The notes beneath the pieces were generated by a model. That model saw only the letters and a list, made by a program, of their open reading frames with translations. It searched no databases and was not told where the DNA came from. The position numbers and the translations under genes are program-made. Below are positions 17,436 to 26,339 of a stretch of 64,000 nucleotides of DNA, in pieces; position 1 is the first letter of the stretch; every line of letters begins with the position of its first letter. Location of the stretch: NCBI GenBank assembly GCA_018333515.1, contig JAGXSZ010000030.1, positions 2,501-66,500 on the forward strand, written 5' to 3'. Source of the stretch: Actinomycetota bacterium. GTDB taxonomy: Bacteria; Actinomycetota; Aquicultoria; Aquicultorales; Aquicultoraceae.

Positions 17436-19094
17436 CTACCGAACCGGACAAGCATTGGATTTTGCCGGGGTCCGGGACATAGCTCCGAAGAAGCCGCCGC
17501 TCACTTTGACGCTTGCGCAGCCTTTGAAGGACTTGCCGCCATTGGTCTTTCCGGTCAGGCACGCTTCGGTGTCTCCCGCTTTAAGACCCGTCTTTGGAAT
17601 CTTGAAGTAAAGGAGAATGTCGGGCAAGCCGTCCCCATTGTAATCGACCACAGTATTTCGCGCATGGTCGAGCGGCGCACCCGCGAAGTCGAGCGAGTTC
17701 AGGTCGATATCCAAAGCATCGAACTCCGGTTTCCCGTAGAGGATGACGCGGAGCAACCCGCTGCTTCTCAGGCTGATACTGCCGGGCATCACCTTGATGT
17801 CCGCTGTCATCACCGGCGGCACGGTCGGCGGCACGGTCGGCGGCGGTGTTACCCGGGGCCCGAACTTAAGCGCATAGACTCCCTTGTTGAAGGAGTGTTC
17901 TATCTGCGCGTTGTCAAATACCGCGACACCGAAGTAGTAGGCGTCATTCAGGTTGTCGAATTGAACGTCGAAACCGCTCCCTGTGACCAGGTTGCGGCTG
18001 AACTCGAGCGTCCAGGTCTTGGTGGACGCATTGTAGCCGACCGTAGAGGTCGTCTCGACTTGCGCCGAGATATCACCCCTATCACCGGTGAGCGGGCGTA
18101 CCAGGATACCGGCTATCTCTTGCCCGACCGCGACTGCGCCCAAGGTCTCGGTAGTGTTTAGCACCCTATCCGCGTACGGAATAAAATAGGGGTCGAAGCC
18201 CGCTGTGTCGGTTGCCACCGGTTGTCCGGGGCCGGTGTGAGCCGGTGTCTGCGTGTCGCCTATCGTGGTGGTCGCCTCATTGTTGAGGTAGGCAAGTCCG
18301 GGGTCGCTTTTTCTGCCGGCGGAGGGAGTCGCCGTTGTCGGCAAGGTGTTGTCGACATACTGGTCATCGACGAAGCCCACCGTGCCGGTTCGAACCAGCT
18401 TCCAGTGCCACATATCGGCGATTTCGCCCGGGGCGTTGGTGTATTTTTTGTCGTTGGCTGTCCCGCCGCCAAACGATACGTGACAAAGAATCGCGCAGCC
18501 CTTCGTTTTGAAGTTGGCCACATTAGCGACGGTGGCCGTGGTATCTCTCGCACCCCAGATGACCGCGAACTTGTCCTCATAGGCCGCGTCGGCCGGTGGG
18601 GATGTTCGAAGCTGCGTGCCGCCATTAGTGGTGAACCAGCCGTTATCCGTCACGCTCGAGCCGCTTTGGCTCTTCGCGGGAACGCGCATCCAAGAACCAA
18701 TTCCCGAGTCGGCCGTCTTCTTCCAAGGCCGGCGCCTATCGCTTAGCGAGTTATCGCCCCACTGCGCCAGGAAGTAAACCTTGTCATCTGTATAGAGCGC
18801 TTTCATCGAAACGTTGGTACTCCCCGCCCAACCGTAGTTTACCGGAATCGAAACCGCGGTCGCCTTGTTCCAGATGGCTTCGACAACGCCGTCGAGGACG
18901 GGCGCGGCCCCTGCGTCGATGGGCTCGGCGGTCATGGTGTCCACCAGGCCGATGGCGCTAGCGCCGCCGGAGTGGCAGTCGCCGCAAGCGAAATCACCGT
19001 TTACGCCGGATGGAAACGCGAACAGGTTAGCGGCGAATGTCGCCACGGCCAGGGCCGTAAACAATCCCACAATCGCTATGACTTTTAATCTCAT
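17436..19094 (-). CDS. Secreted ethylbenzene-dehydrogenase-related haem protein
   Basis: 552 residues. Signal peptide (1-about 25) is followed at once by a c-type motif CGDCH (37-41). An ethylbenzene dehydrogenase gamma-subunit-like domain follows; it contains a second motif CAILCH (CX3CH) near 190, common in this family. The C-terminal part has a proline-rich linker (PPPTVPPTVPPV) and a domain with DYNGDGLPD, a calcium-binding-like loop. Likely a periplasmic or cell-surface electron carrier. ATG 19094 has GAAAGGAGGTG just upstream; a longer frame to 19151 has no ribosome site. Confidence 0.85.
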   Translation of the reverse strand: MRLKVIAIVGLFTALAVATFAANLFAFPSGVNGDFACGDCHSGGASAIGLVDTMTAEPIDAGAAPVLDGVVEAIWNKATAVSIPVNYGWAGSTNVSMKALYTDDKVYFLAQWGDNSLSDRRRPWKKTADSGIGSWMRVPAKSQSGSSVTDNGWFTTNGGTQLRTSPPADAAYEDKFAVIWGARDTTATVANVANFKTKGCAILCHVSFGGGTANDKKYTNAPGEIADMWHWKLVRTGTVGFVDDQYVDNTLPTTATPSAGRKSDPGLAYLNNEATTTIGDTQTPAHTGPGQPVATDTAGFDPYFIPYADRVLNTTETLGAVAVGQEIAGILVRPLTGDRGDISAQVETTSTVGYNASTKTWTLEFSRNLVTGSGFDVQFDNLNDAYYFGVAVFDNAQIEHSFNKGVYALKFGPRVTPPPTVPPTVPPVMTADIKVMPGSISLRSSGLLRVILYGKPEFDALDIDLNSLDFAGAPLDHARNTVVDYNGDGLPDILLYFKIPKTGLKAGDTEACLTGKTNGGKSFKGCASVKVSGGFFGAMSRTPAKSNACPVR

Positions 19095-19744
19095 AAAATC
19101 ACCTCCTTTCGATATCGATGAAAAACTGCGGTCAAGAACTTTCAACCGCATCCGGCATTTTGCCCTTCAAGTATGCCAATATTGCCGATATGGCGTGGAC
19201 TTAAACATGGAAATGATAGCTTAATCGTCTTCTTGCCTGGTGGGAAAGGAATATAAGTTACCGAGTCAAGCTTGACCTCAAAGTGATAAGACTAAGGTGT
19301 AAGGCCTCAAATAACGAGAACTCGAACGACAATGGCTTGTTGGTTAAGGGGGCTAATCGGGAGAGCCGTATGGCAAGCGCTGCAAAACTGCGTATCACAG
19401 GAAAAAATCGCGTATCACAGGAATATTAGAAATAAGAAACGCAAATATGTCATTGGGGGCGGAAGCAATACTCGCAAGCCCCAGTACCAATGATGTTGCC
19501 CCAATGTGCACACACATAACTGTTGATGCTGGTAATATGGAACACCATTAGAGCGGCCGGCACGTTTGAACACCACTTGTTATCAAAGTGAGAATATGAT
19601 TTAATATCTAACAACATAAGCAAAAACAATAAATCACATAAGGCTTGGCAGGAACTCCCACAAGTTCCCATAAACTAATACCGCCCCACTGCATTTAAAC
19701 AGCGATTATGGTGTGCCCCGAAGACACTGCGAAGGAGGTGTGTT
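19095..19744. other. 650-base intergenic region with short direct repeat
   Basis: No convincing gene. GCGTATCACAGGAA occurs at 19390-19403 and 19410-19423, a 20-base period. The region separates divergent transcripts (haem protein on minus, YedF/YedE on plus) and must hold both promoters. GAAGGAGGTG just before 19745 is the ribosome site of the next gene. No riboswitch or tRNA-Sec is recognised. Confidence 0.6.
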
Positions 19745-19951
19745 ATGAGAGTCGATATGAGAGGCATGTCGTGTCCGATGCCCGCAACCAAGACTAGGGA
19801 AGTGCTCAAAAACCAAGAAGATGACTTGGTCTTGCTGGTCGATTGCGGTGCCTCGATAGAGAATGTCACGCGGATTTTGAACGGCTCAAACCGCGCGTTC
19901 AAGACTATCGAGCATGATGGTTGGTTCGAGATTTCAGTTGGAAAGACTTAG
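19745..19951 (+). CDS. TusA-like protein, YedF type, of selenium cluster
   Basis: 68 residues: DMRGMSCPMPATKTREVL holds the CPMP TusA motif with Cys near residue 9. It corresponds to the N-terminal domain of YedF; the longer C-terminal domain of full selenium-type YedF proteins is absent. GAAGGAGGTG precedes ATG 19745. It is followed after 8 bases by the YedE gene, the usual yedE-yedF pairing, so it probably receives a selenium or sulfur species from the transporter. Confidence 0.88.
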   Translation: MRVDMRGMSCPMPATKTREVLKNQEDDLVLLVDCGASIENVTRILNGSNRAFKTIEHDGWFEISVGKT

Positions 19952-19959
19952 GAGGGGTT

Positions 19960-21165
19960 ATGAAAAAGTTTAGCCTGTTGTTTATGGTGGTGGGTGGATT
20001 CATAGTAGGTCTTACCGCTCTTATCCTAACAGCTCTAGGCAACCCGCCGAATATGGGTTTCTGCGTCGCATGTTTTGAGCGCGATATCATGGGAGCGCTC
20101 GGTTTTCATCGCGCGGCGCCTGTGCAATATCTTCGTCCTGAAATCATGGGTATCGTAATCGGCGCACTGGCGGCGGCTTTTGCCGCAAAGGAATTTAAAG
20201 CGAAGAGCGGTTCATCCCCGGCGCTTCGTTTCTTTCTTGGCATGCTCGTCATGATAGGCGCGCTCGTCTTTTTGGGGTGCCCGCTTCGCATGACGCTCCG
20301 TTTGGGTGGCGGTGACTTGAACGCACTAGTAGCCCTCGGTGGTTTTATCGTTGGCATTGGCGCAGCCGTTATGTTCTTAAAGAAAGGATTTAATCTCGGT
20401 AAAGCCGCGGACTCACGTCGCTCAGATGCTTGGGTGTTTCCTCTTATAATGGTAATCTTATTGATCTTTGTGTTCGCACAGCCCATCTTTAATCCAGGCA
20501 CACCCGTGATGAGTCAAGGCAAGCCGGTAATCGTCGACGGCAAGCCCCTTACGGGCGCGCCGGGCCCTATTTTTGCGACCAAGACGCCACCGACCGAACC
20601 GAAACCGTTTCCCGGTGCGATGCACGCAACCGTCTTAGCCTCATTGCTCGGCGGACTAGTCGTGGGAGCCATCGCGCAGCGGACGCGTCTCTGCTTCGTC
20701 GGCGGTATTCGTGACCTTATGCTCATGCGAGACACGCAATTGCTCAGCGGCTTTTTAGCGATTCTAGTGACCGTACTTGTTGGCAATATCGTTCTCGGGA
20801 AGTTCAACTTGGGCTTTGAGGGACAACCGATCGCCCACACCGAGCACCTCTGGAATTTCCTCGGCATGGGCCTTGTCGGTTTCGCATCCGTTCTGCTCGG
20901 CGGTTGTCCGCTCAGGCAGCTCGTGCTGGCCGGTAGCGGCAATACCGACTCGGCGATGACGGTCTTTGGTATGATGGTCGGCGCGGCTGTCTCTCACAAT
21001 TTCGTGTTGGCGGCGGGCAAACTGCCGGCAACCGGTGTGATGGGTGTTCCCGGCTATGGGCAATACGCGGTTATTCTCGGTTTGGTCATTGCGATAGGTT
21101 TTGCGCTGTTCAACTCAGACTTAGCTCGCGAACCCGCGGCCGAGCCGATTCCGAAAGCCGCCTAG
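19960..21165 (+). CDS. yedE: YedE-type putative selenium transporter
   Basis: 401 residues, about ten membrane helices. Motifs of the selenium-associated YedE group are present: GFCVACFERDIMGALG near 28, FLGCPLRMTLRLGGGD near 105, RTRLCFVGGIRDLM near 235 and GGCPLRQLVLAGSG near 310, with Cys in each. The group is found in genomes with the selenium trait. Start ATG 19960 follows AGGAGGGG closely; the frame is open back to 19921. It is followed by a SclA-like PLP enzyme and a DUF3343 protein, completing a known selenium gene set. Confidence 0.9.
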   Translation: MKKFSLLFMVVGGFIVGLTALILTALGNPPNMGFCVACFERDIMGALGFHRAAPVQYLRPEIMGIVIGALAAAFAAKEFKAKSGSSPALRFFLGMLVMIGALVFLGCPLRMTLRLGGGDLNALVALGGFIVGIGAAVMFLKKGFNLGKAADSRRSDAWVFPLIMVILLIFVFAQPIFNPGTPVMSQGKPVIVDGKPLTGAPGPIFATKTPPTEPKPFPGAMHATVLASLLGGLVVGAIAQRTRLCFVGGIRDLMLMRDTQLLSGFLAILVTVLVGNIVLGKFNLGFEGQPIAHTEHLWNFLGMGLVGFASVLLGGCPLRQLVLAGSGNTDSAMTVFGMMVGAAVSHNFVLAAGKLPATGVMGVPGYGQYAVILGLVIAIGFALFNSDLAREPAAEPIPKAA

Positions 21166-21204
21166 TATGCTAGCACTAGTATGCTAGCACTAGTATGCTA
21201 GTGC
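21163..21204 (+). repeat. Three tandem copies of a 14-base unit
   Basis: TAGTATGCTAGCAC is repeated at 21163-21176, 21177-21190 and, as TAGTATGCTAGTGC, 21191-21204. The first copy starts with the stop codon of yedE. Each unit contains the palindrome GCTAGC or TGCTAG(C), so the array can fold back on itself. Confidence 0.8.
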
Positions 21205-21215
21205 GTTTTAGCGGG

Positions 21216-21245
21216 CGAGGGCTTACTATATGCTGTAAGCCCTCG
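21216..21245 (+). terminator. Hairpin after yedE, terminator-like
   Basis: Perfect 11-base stem CGAGGGCTTAC/GTAAGCCCTCG with an 8-base loop. It lacks a following T run, so it may attenuate or stabilise mRNA rather than end transcription before the next gene. Confidence 0.5.
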
Positions 21246-21283
21246 TCACTATAGTATAAGCGAGTTCTGGTGTTGATGAAGAA

Positions 21284-22444
21284 ATGAAAAAAAATTACTA
21301 TTATTTCGATAACGCCGCCACGTCGTTTCCTAAACCGGCGTGTGTTGTGAGAGCGATGGTCGATTTCTCAGAGCGGGTGGGCGCGAACCCCGGACGCTCA
21401 GGGCATCGCTTGTCGATCGAGGCTGGGCGAGTGCTTTATGATACGCGAGATGCGCTCGCCGCACTTTTCAACATTGAGGACCCGCTCAACATCGTGTTTA
21501 CAAAAAACGCGACGGAAGCGCTGAACATTGCCATATTTGGGCTGATTATGCCGGGCGACCACGTGATAACCTCGTTTTTTGAACACAATTCCGTGGCGCG
21601 ACCATTGAGGTATCTCGAGCAACGAGGGGTCGAGTTTACGCGGATAGACCTGCACCACCACGATCCCGAGCCGGCGTTAAGGGCAGTGAGAGGCGCGATT
21701 AGGCAAAATACAAGGGCGCTAATAGTAAACCACGCTTCAAACGTGACCGGCGCGGTTGCACCGTTAGGCGTGCTCGGCAAGGCGGCTCATGACGCCGGTG
21801 TCGTTTTTATCGTGGATTCCGCGCAGACCGCAGGCGCACACCCCATCGATGTCGAGGCCCTCAAGATCGACCTCCTCGCGTTCACCGGCCACAAGGGGCT
21901 TCTCGGGCCGCAAGGAACCGGCGGTCTCTATGTCGACTCGAACATTCGGCTTGCGCCTTTCATTTTAGGAGGGACGGGAAGCGCATCGGAGAGCGACACG
22001 CAGCCGCACTTCATGCCCGATTTCTTGGAGAGCGGCACGCCGAATACCGTCGGCCTAGCCGGGTTAAAGGCATCCGTAGAGGATATCATAGAGCGCGGCG
22101 TGGTAGAAACCATGCGCCGCGAGGACGCGCTTCGTCTCCGTTTCGTCGATGGCTTGCGCGCTATTGCGGGCGTGCGGTTTTTTGGGCACGGCGATGGGGC
22201 CGAGCACATGCCGACGATATCGCTGGTCTTCGATGACCTCAATCCCTCGGAGGCGGGTTATGCGCTCGATAACGAGTTCAACATAATGGTGCGGGTAGGT
22301 TTGCACTGCTCGCCCTGGGCCCATGAGTATTTAGGCACGTATCCGGAGGGGACGGTACGGTTTAGCTTTGGCAGGTATACGACAGAGCAAGATATTGAAT
22401 ATGCTCTGACGGCGATAGACAAGCTGTGTGGAAACCCTAGGTGA
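21284..22444 (+). CDS. Class V aminotransferase, cysteine desulfurase/SclA-like
   Basis: 386 residues, PLP fold type I. The start YYYFDNAATSFPKP, the PLP Lys in FTGHKGLLGP (near 205) and the catalytic Cys in RVGLHCSPWAHE (near 350) mark the SufS/CsdB-like subgroup (TIGR01977-type) found beside YedE and DUF3343 in selenium clusters. It would release S or Se from (seleno)cysteine. The ribosome site before ATG 21284 is weak. DUF3343 follows after 9 bases. Confidence 0.88.
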   Translation: MKKNYYYFDNAATSFPKPACVVRAMVDFSERVGANPGRSGHRLSIEAGRVLYDTRDALAALFNIEDPLNIVFTKNATEALNIAIFGLIMPGDHVITSFFEHNSVARPLRYLEQRGVEFTRIDLHHHDPEPALRAVRGAIRQNTRALIVNHASNVTGAVAPLGVLGKAAHDAGVVFIVDSAQTAGAHPIDVEALKIDLLAFTGHKGLLGPQGTGGLYVDSNIRLAPFILGGTGSASESDTQPHFMPDFLESGTPNTVGLAGLKASVEDIIERGVVETMRREDALRLRFVDGLRAIAGVRFFGHGDGAEHMPTISLVFDDLNPSEAGYALDNEFNIMVRVGLHCSPWAHEYLGTYPEGTVRFSFGRYTTEQDIEYALTAIDKLCGNPR

Positions 22445-22453
22445 GAATCGGCA

Positions 22454-22669
22454 ATGGATAGAGTCATAACATTTTACTCATCGCATCTCGCAATTAAGGC
22501 CGAGAAGATACTCGATAGGAGTGGTATCACGGTGCGAATGATTCCGGTGCCGCGTCATATCAGCTCGAATTGCGGCATCGCGATTGGCTTTGAGCGGAGC
22601 TTAGAAGATGCTGTTGTTGAGTGCCTGATGCGCTCAAACATCGAGATAGAAGGCGTTTTCGACATGTAG
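22454..22669 (+). CDS. DUF3343 protein, putative Se/S carrier
   Basis: 71 residues: VITFYSSHLAIKAEKILDRSGI, then MIPVPRHISSNCGIAIGF, the DUF3343 hallmark with one conserved Cys (SSNCG). Members are small putative selenium/sulfur carriers encoded beside YedE and SclA-like genes. It is the last gene of the cluster. Confidence 0.88.
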   Translation: MDRVITFYSSHLAIKAEKILDRSGITVRMIPVPRHISSNCGIAIGFERSLEDAVVECLMRSNIEIEGVFDM

Positions 22670-22816
22670 CGGCTATCAGTTATCGGCCGTCAGCTTTCAG
22701 CTTATATATTAGCTTCAGGGATTTTGCGGTTCAAAATAGCAACCTTGCAACTAGTGATTTTAATTGATCGTAGCTTAAGCTCTTTGGGGCTGATAACGAC
22801 CAAGCATATGTGATTA

Positions 22817-22834
22817 TCAGGGCTAAAGCCCTGA
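22817..22834. repeat. Short palindromic element TCAGGGCT-AA-AGCCCTGA
   Basis: Eight-base perfect stem in the 200-base gap between the selenium cluster and the minus-strand HEAT gene. A mirror-like element, TCAGCCCT-TC-AGGGCTGA, lies at 32437-32454 in another gap, so it may be a dispersed REP-like element or a terminator stem. Confidence 0.45.
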
Positions 22835-22873
22835 GTGCTATGGGAGATAAAATATGAGCTGAAAAATTCCTGA

Positions 22874-23620
22874 TTATGATGGTCGACGGCGCGACACAGT
22901 CGTCCGTTTTACGGCGCGCGGTTGCCCGGATAGGCGTAGCGGTTTCTTGCCGAGGGAGCGCGGCTTGAAATGCCGCGGGCCGGCCTTTATCTCGTCGATG
23001 GACTGTTTGGCCAGCCCGCCCACGGTGATGTTGCGCAGCCCGCCCTTATCGTATATGCGGATGCCGTGCTTGTCTTTTTGAAGAGACTCGAGAATCTCAA
23101 TAGAGTCGCCGTCCCCGATGACCCCGAGCACCCACGCCGCGTGCCCGCGCGTCGTGTTGCTGGGGTTGCGCAAGAGTCCGATTACTTGGTGTAAACGGTT
23201 TTGCAGCAGGCTCGGGTTTTGCTCGCCGATTTTCCGCGCCGACCAGAGCAGCCCCTTCCACAATCTCGCGTCGTGGATAAAGGAGAAGAGCTTCGGTATC
23301 TCGTTTTCGAGCTGGTAGGAGCGCGCCGCAATGATCGCGCCTACCGCCTCCATGGAGCCCCAGGCATTGCCGCCGGAGCGGTCTTCGAGATTTAAAGTCA
23401 AACGGCTAATAATCGTTCGGAGCTTTTCGGCGCTGAAGATGTGGGGATTTCCGGCGATGGCCCCGAACCCTTCGGCGGCGCGCCAGCGCAACAGCTCATC
23501 CTCGCTGTATAGGAACGAGGTCAGCTGCCTGATCGTGCTCTTTTCTCTCGATGCCAACTCGACCAGCTTATCCGGCTCGTTGTTTCTCAAAAAGACTCTT
23601 ATTTCATCCTTGACGGACAA
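22874..23620 (-). CDS. HEAT-repeat protein (paralogue A)
   Basis: About 248 residues of paired helices: EDELLRWRAAEGFGAIAG, WKGLLWSARKIGEQNP and TTRGHAAWVLGVIGD are HEAT/Armadillo-type repeats; a basic tail (KPRSLGKKPLRLSGQPRAVKR) closes the protein. Such proteins serve as binding scaffolds; partner unknown. TTG 23620 is chosen because GGAAGGAG is 8 bases upstream and the new N terminus (SVKDEIRVFL) aligns with the paralogue's SLKDEVRILL. It lies 76 bases after the paralogue on the same strand. Confidence 0.75.
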   Translation of the reverse strand: MSVKDEIRVFLRNNEPDKLVELASREKSTIRQLTSFLYSEDELLRWRAAEGFGAIAGNPHIFSAEKLRTIISRLTLNLEDRSGGNAWGSMEAVGAIIAARSYQLENEIPKLFSFIHDARLWKGLLWSARKIGEQNPSLLQNRLHQVIGLLRNPSNTTRGHAAWVLGVIGDGDSIEILESLQKDKHGIRIYDKGGLRNITVGGLAKQSIDEIKAGPRHFKPRSLGKKPLRLSGQPRAVKRTTVSRRRPS

Positions 23621-23696
23621 AGGACACTCTCCTTCCGGTCGTTCGTCTTTTAACCTTAGCCTACCAGAGGTCTTCAATCAACAAGATTGGCGGACT

Positions 23697-24359
23697 CTAA
23701 GCGCGCAAGAGTTCCTTGAGAGACGATTTCGCGAGTTCGCCGACGGTAGTCTCGACCAACTCTCCGGTCTCGTAGACGACCAGAGAGCCGGCGTCACCGG
23801 TCATTTTTTCGAGAGCCGGACGAGCTTCTACGGCGCGCATCGCCCCCAGCGCCCACGCCGCATGGCCGCGGAGCGTCGCATCGGCGCTGTCCAGTAATTC
23901 CATCACCTTCGGTATGGACTCGGCTATCAGGTCGGGCCGTTTTTCGGCGATTTTCCGCGCCGACCAGAGGACGCCCCGGCTCAAAACCGGGTCTTCGATA
24001 AAAGAGAGCGCTATCGGCGCCAGGTCGGGATAGACGCTGATGCGCGAAGAGACGACCGCACCGAGCGCTTCAGGCGCAGGCCATGCCGTTGCCCCGGACT
24101 CTTCCATCAGCGACCATATCAAGCGCCGCGGAATGTTGCGTCCCGAGTCGGAGTTATTCGAGCCCTGCCTGCCGGCCACCGCGCCCAAAGCCTCCGCCGC
24201 GCGCCAGTGGAGGAGGTCGTCGGTCGAGTATAAAAAAGAAAAGAGATAGCGCACGACGCGCTGCTTGCCTATAGCCATCTCCGCCAGCGTTTCAAATTTC
24301 TTATTTTCGAGGAGGATCCTTACCTCATCTTTTAATGACACATTTTCGCCTTTGTCCAT
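23697..24359 (-). CDS. HEAT-repeat protein (paralogue B)
   Basis: 220 residues from ATG 24359. It parallels its downstream neighbour along its length: STDDLLHWRAAEALGAVAG, SRGVLWSARKIAEKRP and TLRGHAAWALGAMRA match the repeats of paralogue A, and both end with a GELV/GGLR-TVG-LAKSS segment. A tandem duplication is evident. Function unknown; members in other genomes are described only as HEAT domain proteins. The open frame runs to 24662, but this overlaps the divergent promoter region without a ribosome site. Confidence 0.75.
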   Translation of the reverse strand: MDKGENVSLKDEVRILLENKKFETLAEMAIGKQRVVRYLFSFLYSTDDLLHWRAAEALGAVAGRQGSNNSDSGRNIPRRLIWSLMEESGATAWPAPEALGAVVSSRISVYPDLAPIALSFIEDPVLSRGVLWSARKIAEKRPDLIAESIPKVMELLDSADATLRGHAAWALGAMRAVEARPALEKMTGDAGSLVVYETGELVETTVGELAKSSLKELLRA

Positions 24360-24587
24360 ATCCGATATTTCCCGGGCATCCTTAATCCGAGCGGCATACA
24401 AGTAATTATGCCATGATTGTTCCGTATGTAAAACCGACGCGAGAAGCCTCCGGGGCCGCGATATGATGAGACACGGAGCCGGATTGCCGGATTGGGGTTT
24501 TGGAAGAAGCCGTATGCGGGTATATAAGGACGCGAACAGCAGTTGTCGAGAGGTCGGCGAAGCACAAAAAACGGAGGTGGTGTAATA

Positions 24588-24785
24588 ATGGCTGAGAACG
24601 CGGTTTTCGAGGATGCCGGGACACTGGTCAGGAGGGCGCATGAAATCGAGGATATGATGCATAGCTATGTAACGGCCTGTACCGGACCTGAAATAGATGC
24701 CCTCAGGGAAGAGCTTATCGAAGTGACCTCAAAATTAGATGAGGTCAAAAGTAAGATGGGTGATAAGATAGATATAAAGTATTAA
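24588..24785 (+). CDS. Small helical protein (paralogue 1)
   Basis: 65 residues from ATG 24588, with GGAGGTGG upstream. Sequence pattern: helix, then YVTACTGPEIDALREELIEVTSKLDEV and a KY end. Its second half resembles that of the next gene (EV/EI at the same place, HVT/EVT, MDEI/LDEV). One Cys. No family recognised; divergent from the HEAT genes. Confidence 0.65.
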   Translation: MAENAVFEDAGTLVRRAHEIEDMMHSYVTACTGPEIDALREELIEVTSKLDEVKSKMGDKIDIKY

Positions 24786-24842
24786 CGACCACGATTATCG
24801 GCGAAAGCTTAATCGCGCGAAGCAGGCGGGGAGGCGAATGAT

Positions 24843-25055
24843 GTGAACGTGCGGGAACTGCTCGGCGAATATGAAGAGTTGGAGAAGAAAGCAAAAGAAC
24901 TCGAAGGAGAGCTGCGTTGCCGGCACGATTGTGAGGGGCTTTGCGTGACACCGGAGGTATGGCAGGCTAAAGAAGCGCTAATCCATGTTACGATGCGCAT
25001 GGATGAAATCAACGAGCTTCTTGGCAGGGATAAGCGGCCGGCTTACCACTATTAG
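24843..25055 (+). CDS. Small helical protein (paralogue 2) with Cys pair
   Basis: 70 residues from GTG 24843 with GGGGAGG upstream. N-terminal coiled helix ELLGEYEELEKKAKELEGEL, then CRHDCEGLCVTPEVW with three Cys, then a helix similar to paralogue 1. The Cys cluster (CX3CX3C) could bind a metal or cluster, which paralogue 1 lacks. Followed by a terminator. No family recognised. Confidence 0.65.
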   Translation: MNVRELLGEYEELEKKAKELEGELRCRHDCEGLCVTPEVWQAKEALIHVTMRMDEINELLGRDKRPAYHY

Positions 25056-25102
25056 AACACAACATCGCATGATGGCCGCGGCGACAAATTGAGAGTTTTT
25101 TC

Positions 25103-25131
25103 GGATGGGAGGCATAGCTTCCCATCCTTTT
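25103..25131 (+). terminator. Rho-independent terminator
   Basis: Stem GGATGGGA/TCCCATCC with loop GGCATAGCT region, followed by TTTT. It ends the small-protein pair. Confidence 0.75.
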
Positions 25132-25285
25132 ATGCTATACGCCACCCGGTTATGTTATTAGAATTCATATTGACAATACAAACCATTAGCAATTAAAATA
25201 TAAACAATTAGCTTCGCGTTCCATTTGGGCACAAGATGGCGGAATAGGGTGGAGCCTCAACCGGTTTAAAGATCGAGAGCATACT

Positions 25286-26245
25286 ATGGAATTGACGCAA
25301 AAATTACCTCAACCCCCAAAAAAAGGTCAATTAAGATATGCGGCGCTCTTTAAGGCCGCAGTGAGCGTTTTTTTGATAGGGGCGTTGCTCGCCAAATCGG
25401 ACCTCGCCAAATACGCCGAGCTTGTCGGTAATTCGTCACCGCTCTACCTGGGCCTCGCGCTTGTGATTACGGTCGTATCCATTATCCTTAGCGCTTATAA
25501 ATGGCAGCTTCTCGTTACCGCGCAGGGCTTTTCGGTGCCGCTGCGGCGGCTTATATCATCCTATTTCGTCGGCCTCTTCTTCAACAATTTTATGCCCACG
25601 AGCATCGGCGGCGACGTCGTTCGGGTATTGGATTTGCGCAAGATGACTTCGAGCGGGCCGGCGGCGGCGGCGTCGGTAGTCGCCGAGCGGGTACTGGCGG
25701 CGTTTACGCTGGGATTGATAGTCTTGTGCGGTGTAGCGTTCGGCACCGAGGTGATGGCGCGATATCGTGTGGTCATCCTTGTTTTTCTCGTCATCTGCGC
25801 GTTGGCACTCGTAGCCATATTATACGCGCACAAGTTAGCGCCGGCGCTAGCCCGGTATGAGGCTTCGATCGCCGGCAAGCTCAAAGAGACGGCCGAATCG
25901 ATCCGCTCCTCGGTCGAGGACAAGAACATCCTGGCAAAGGTCTTGTTCTACTCCTTCATCTTTCAGCTCATGGTCGTCGCGATAAACGTCTTCATCATCA
26001 AGGCGCTCGGACTCGACGTGCCCATAGCGTTCGTCTTTCAGTTTATCCCGATAATCTTAGCGATTACGATGCTGCCGATCTCGATGAACGGGCTAGGCTT
26101 GCGCGAGGCGACGTATGCGTATTTCTTTGCGCAGGCCGGCCTCTCGACCGAGGAGTCGGTGACCATCTCACTCTTTTTCTTCCTCATCGTCACGCTGGTG
26201 AGCTTGATAGGGGGTGTCATCTTTGCTCTTCGGAAGCAGGAATAA
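25286..26245 (+). CDS. Lysylphosphatidylglycerol synthase TM / UPF0104 membrane protein
   Basis: 319 residues with about eight to nine membrane helices. Typical family motifs are present: AYKWQLLVTAQGF, SSYFVGLFFNNFMPTSIGGDVVRVLDL and LGLREATYAYFFAQAGLSTE. UPF0104 proteins include flippase domains of MprF and uncharacterised membrane proteins, often beside glycosyltransferases; the aminoacyl transferase domain of MprF is absent. A glycosyltransferase follows two genes downstream. Confidence 0.85.
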   Translation: MELTQKLPQPPKKGQLRYAALFKAAVSVFLIGALLAKSDLAKYAELVGNSSPLYLGLALVITVVSIILSAYKWQLLVTAQGFSVPLRRLISSYFVGLFFNNFMPTSIGGDVVRVLDLRKMTSSGPAAAASVVAERVLAAFTLGLIVLCGVAFGTEVMARYRVVILVFLVICALALVAILYAHKLAPALARYEASIAGKLKETAESIRSSVEDKNILAKVLFYSFIFQLMVVAINVFIIKALGLDVPIAFVFQFIPIILAITMLPISMNGLGLREATYAYFFAQAGLSTEESVTISLFFFLIVTLVSLIGGVIFALRKQE

Positions 26246-26339
26246 GCTTCGCGCAATGCCCGTGAAAGATTCGCGCTCGACTATGGACGGGCGGTTGGCG
26301 CCGCAAGGGACTGCCTCCGGCGACACGGAGGATATATCG

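Noticed and set aside
19095-19744. tRNA-Sec (selC) or riboswitch in the long gap
   Set aside because: No extended acceptor and variable arm or TCA anticodon context was found; no aptamer motif recognised.
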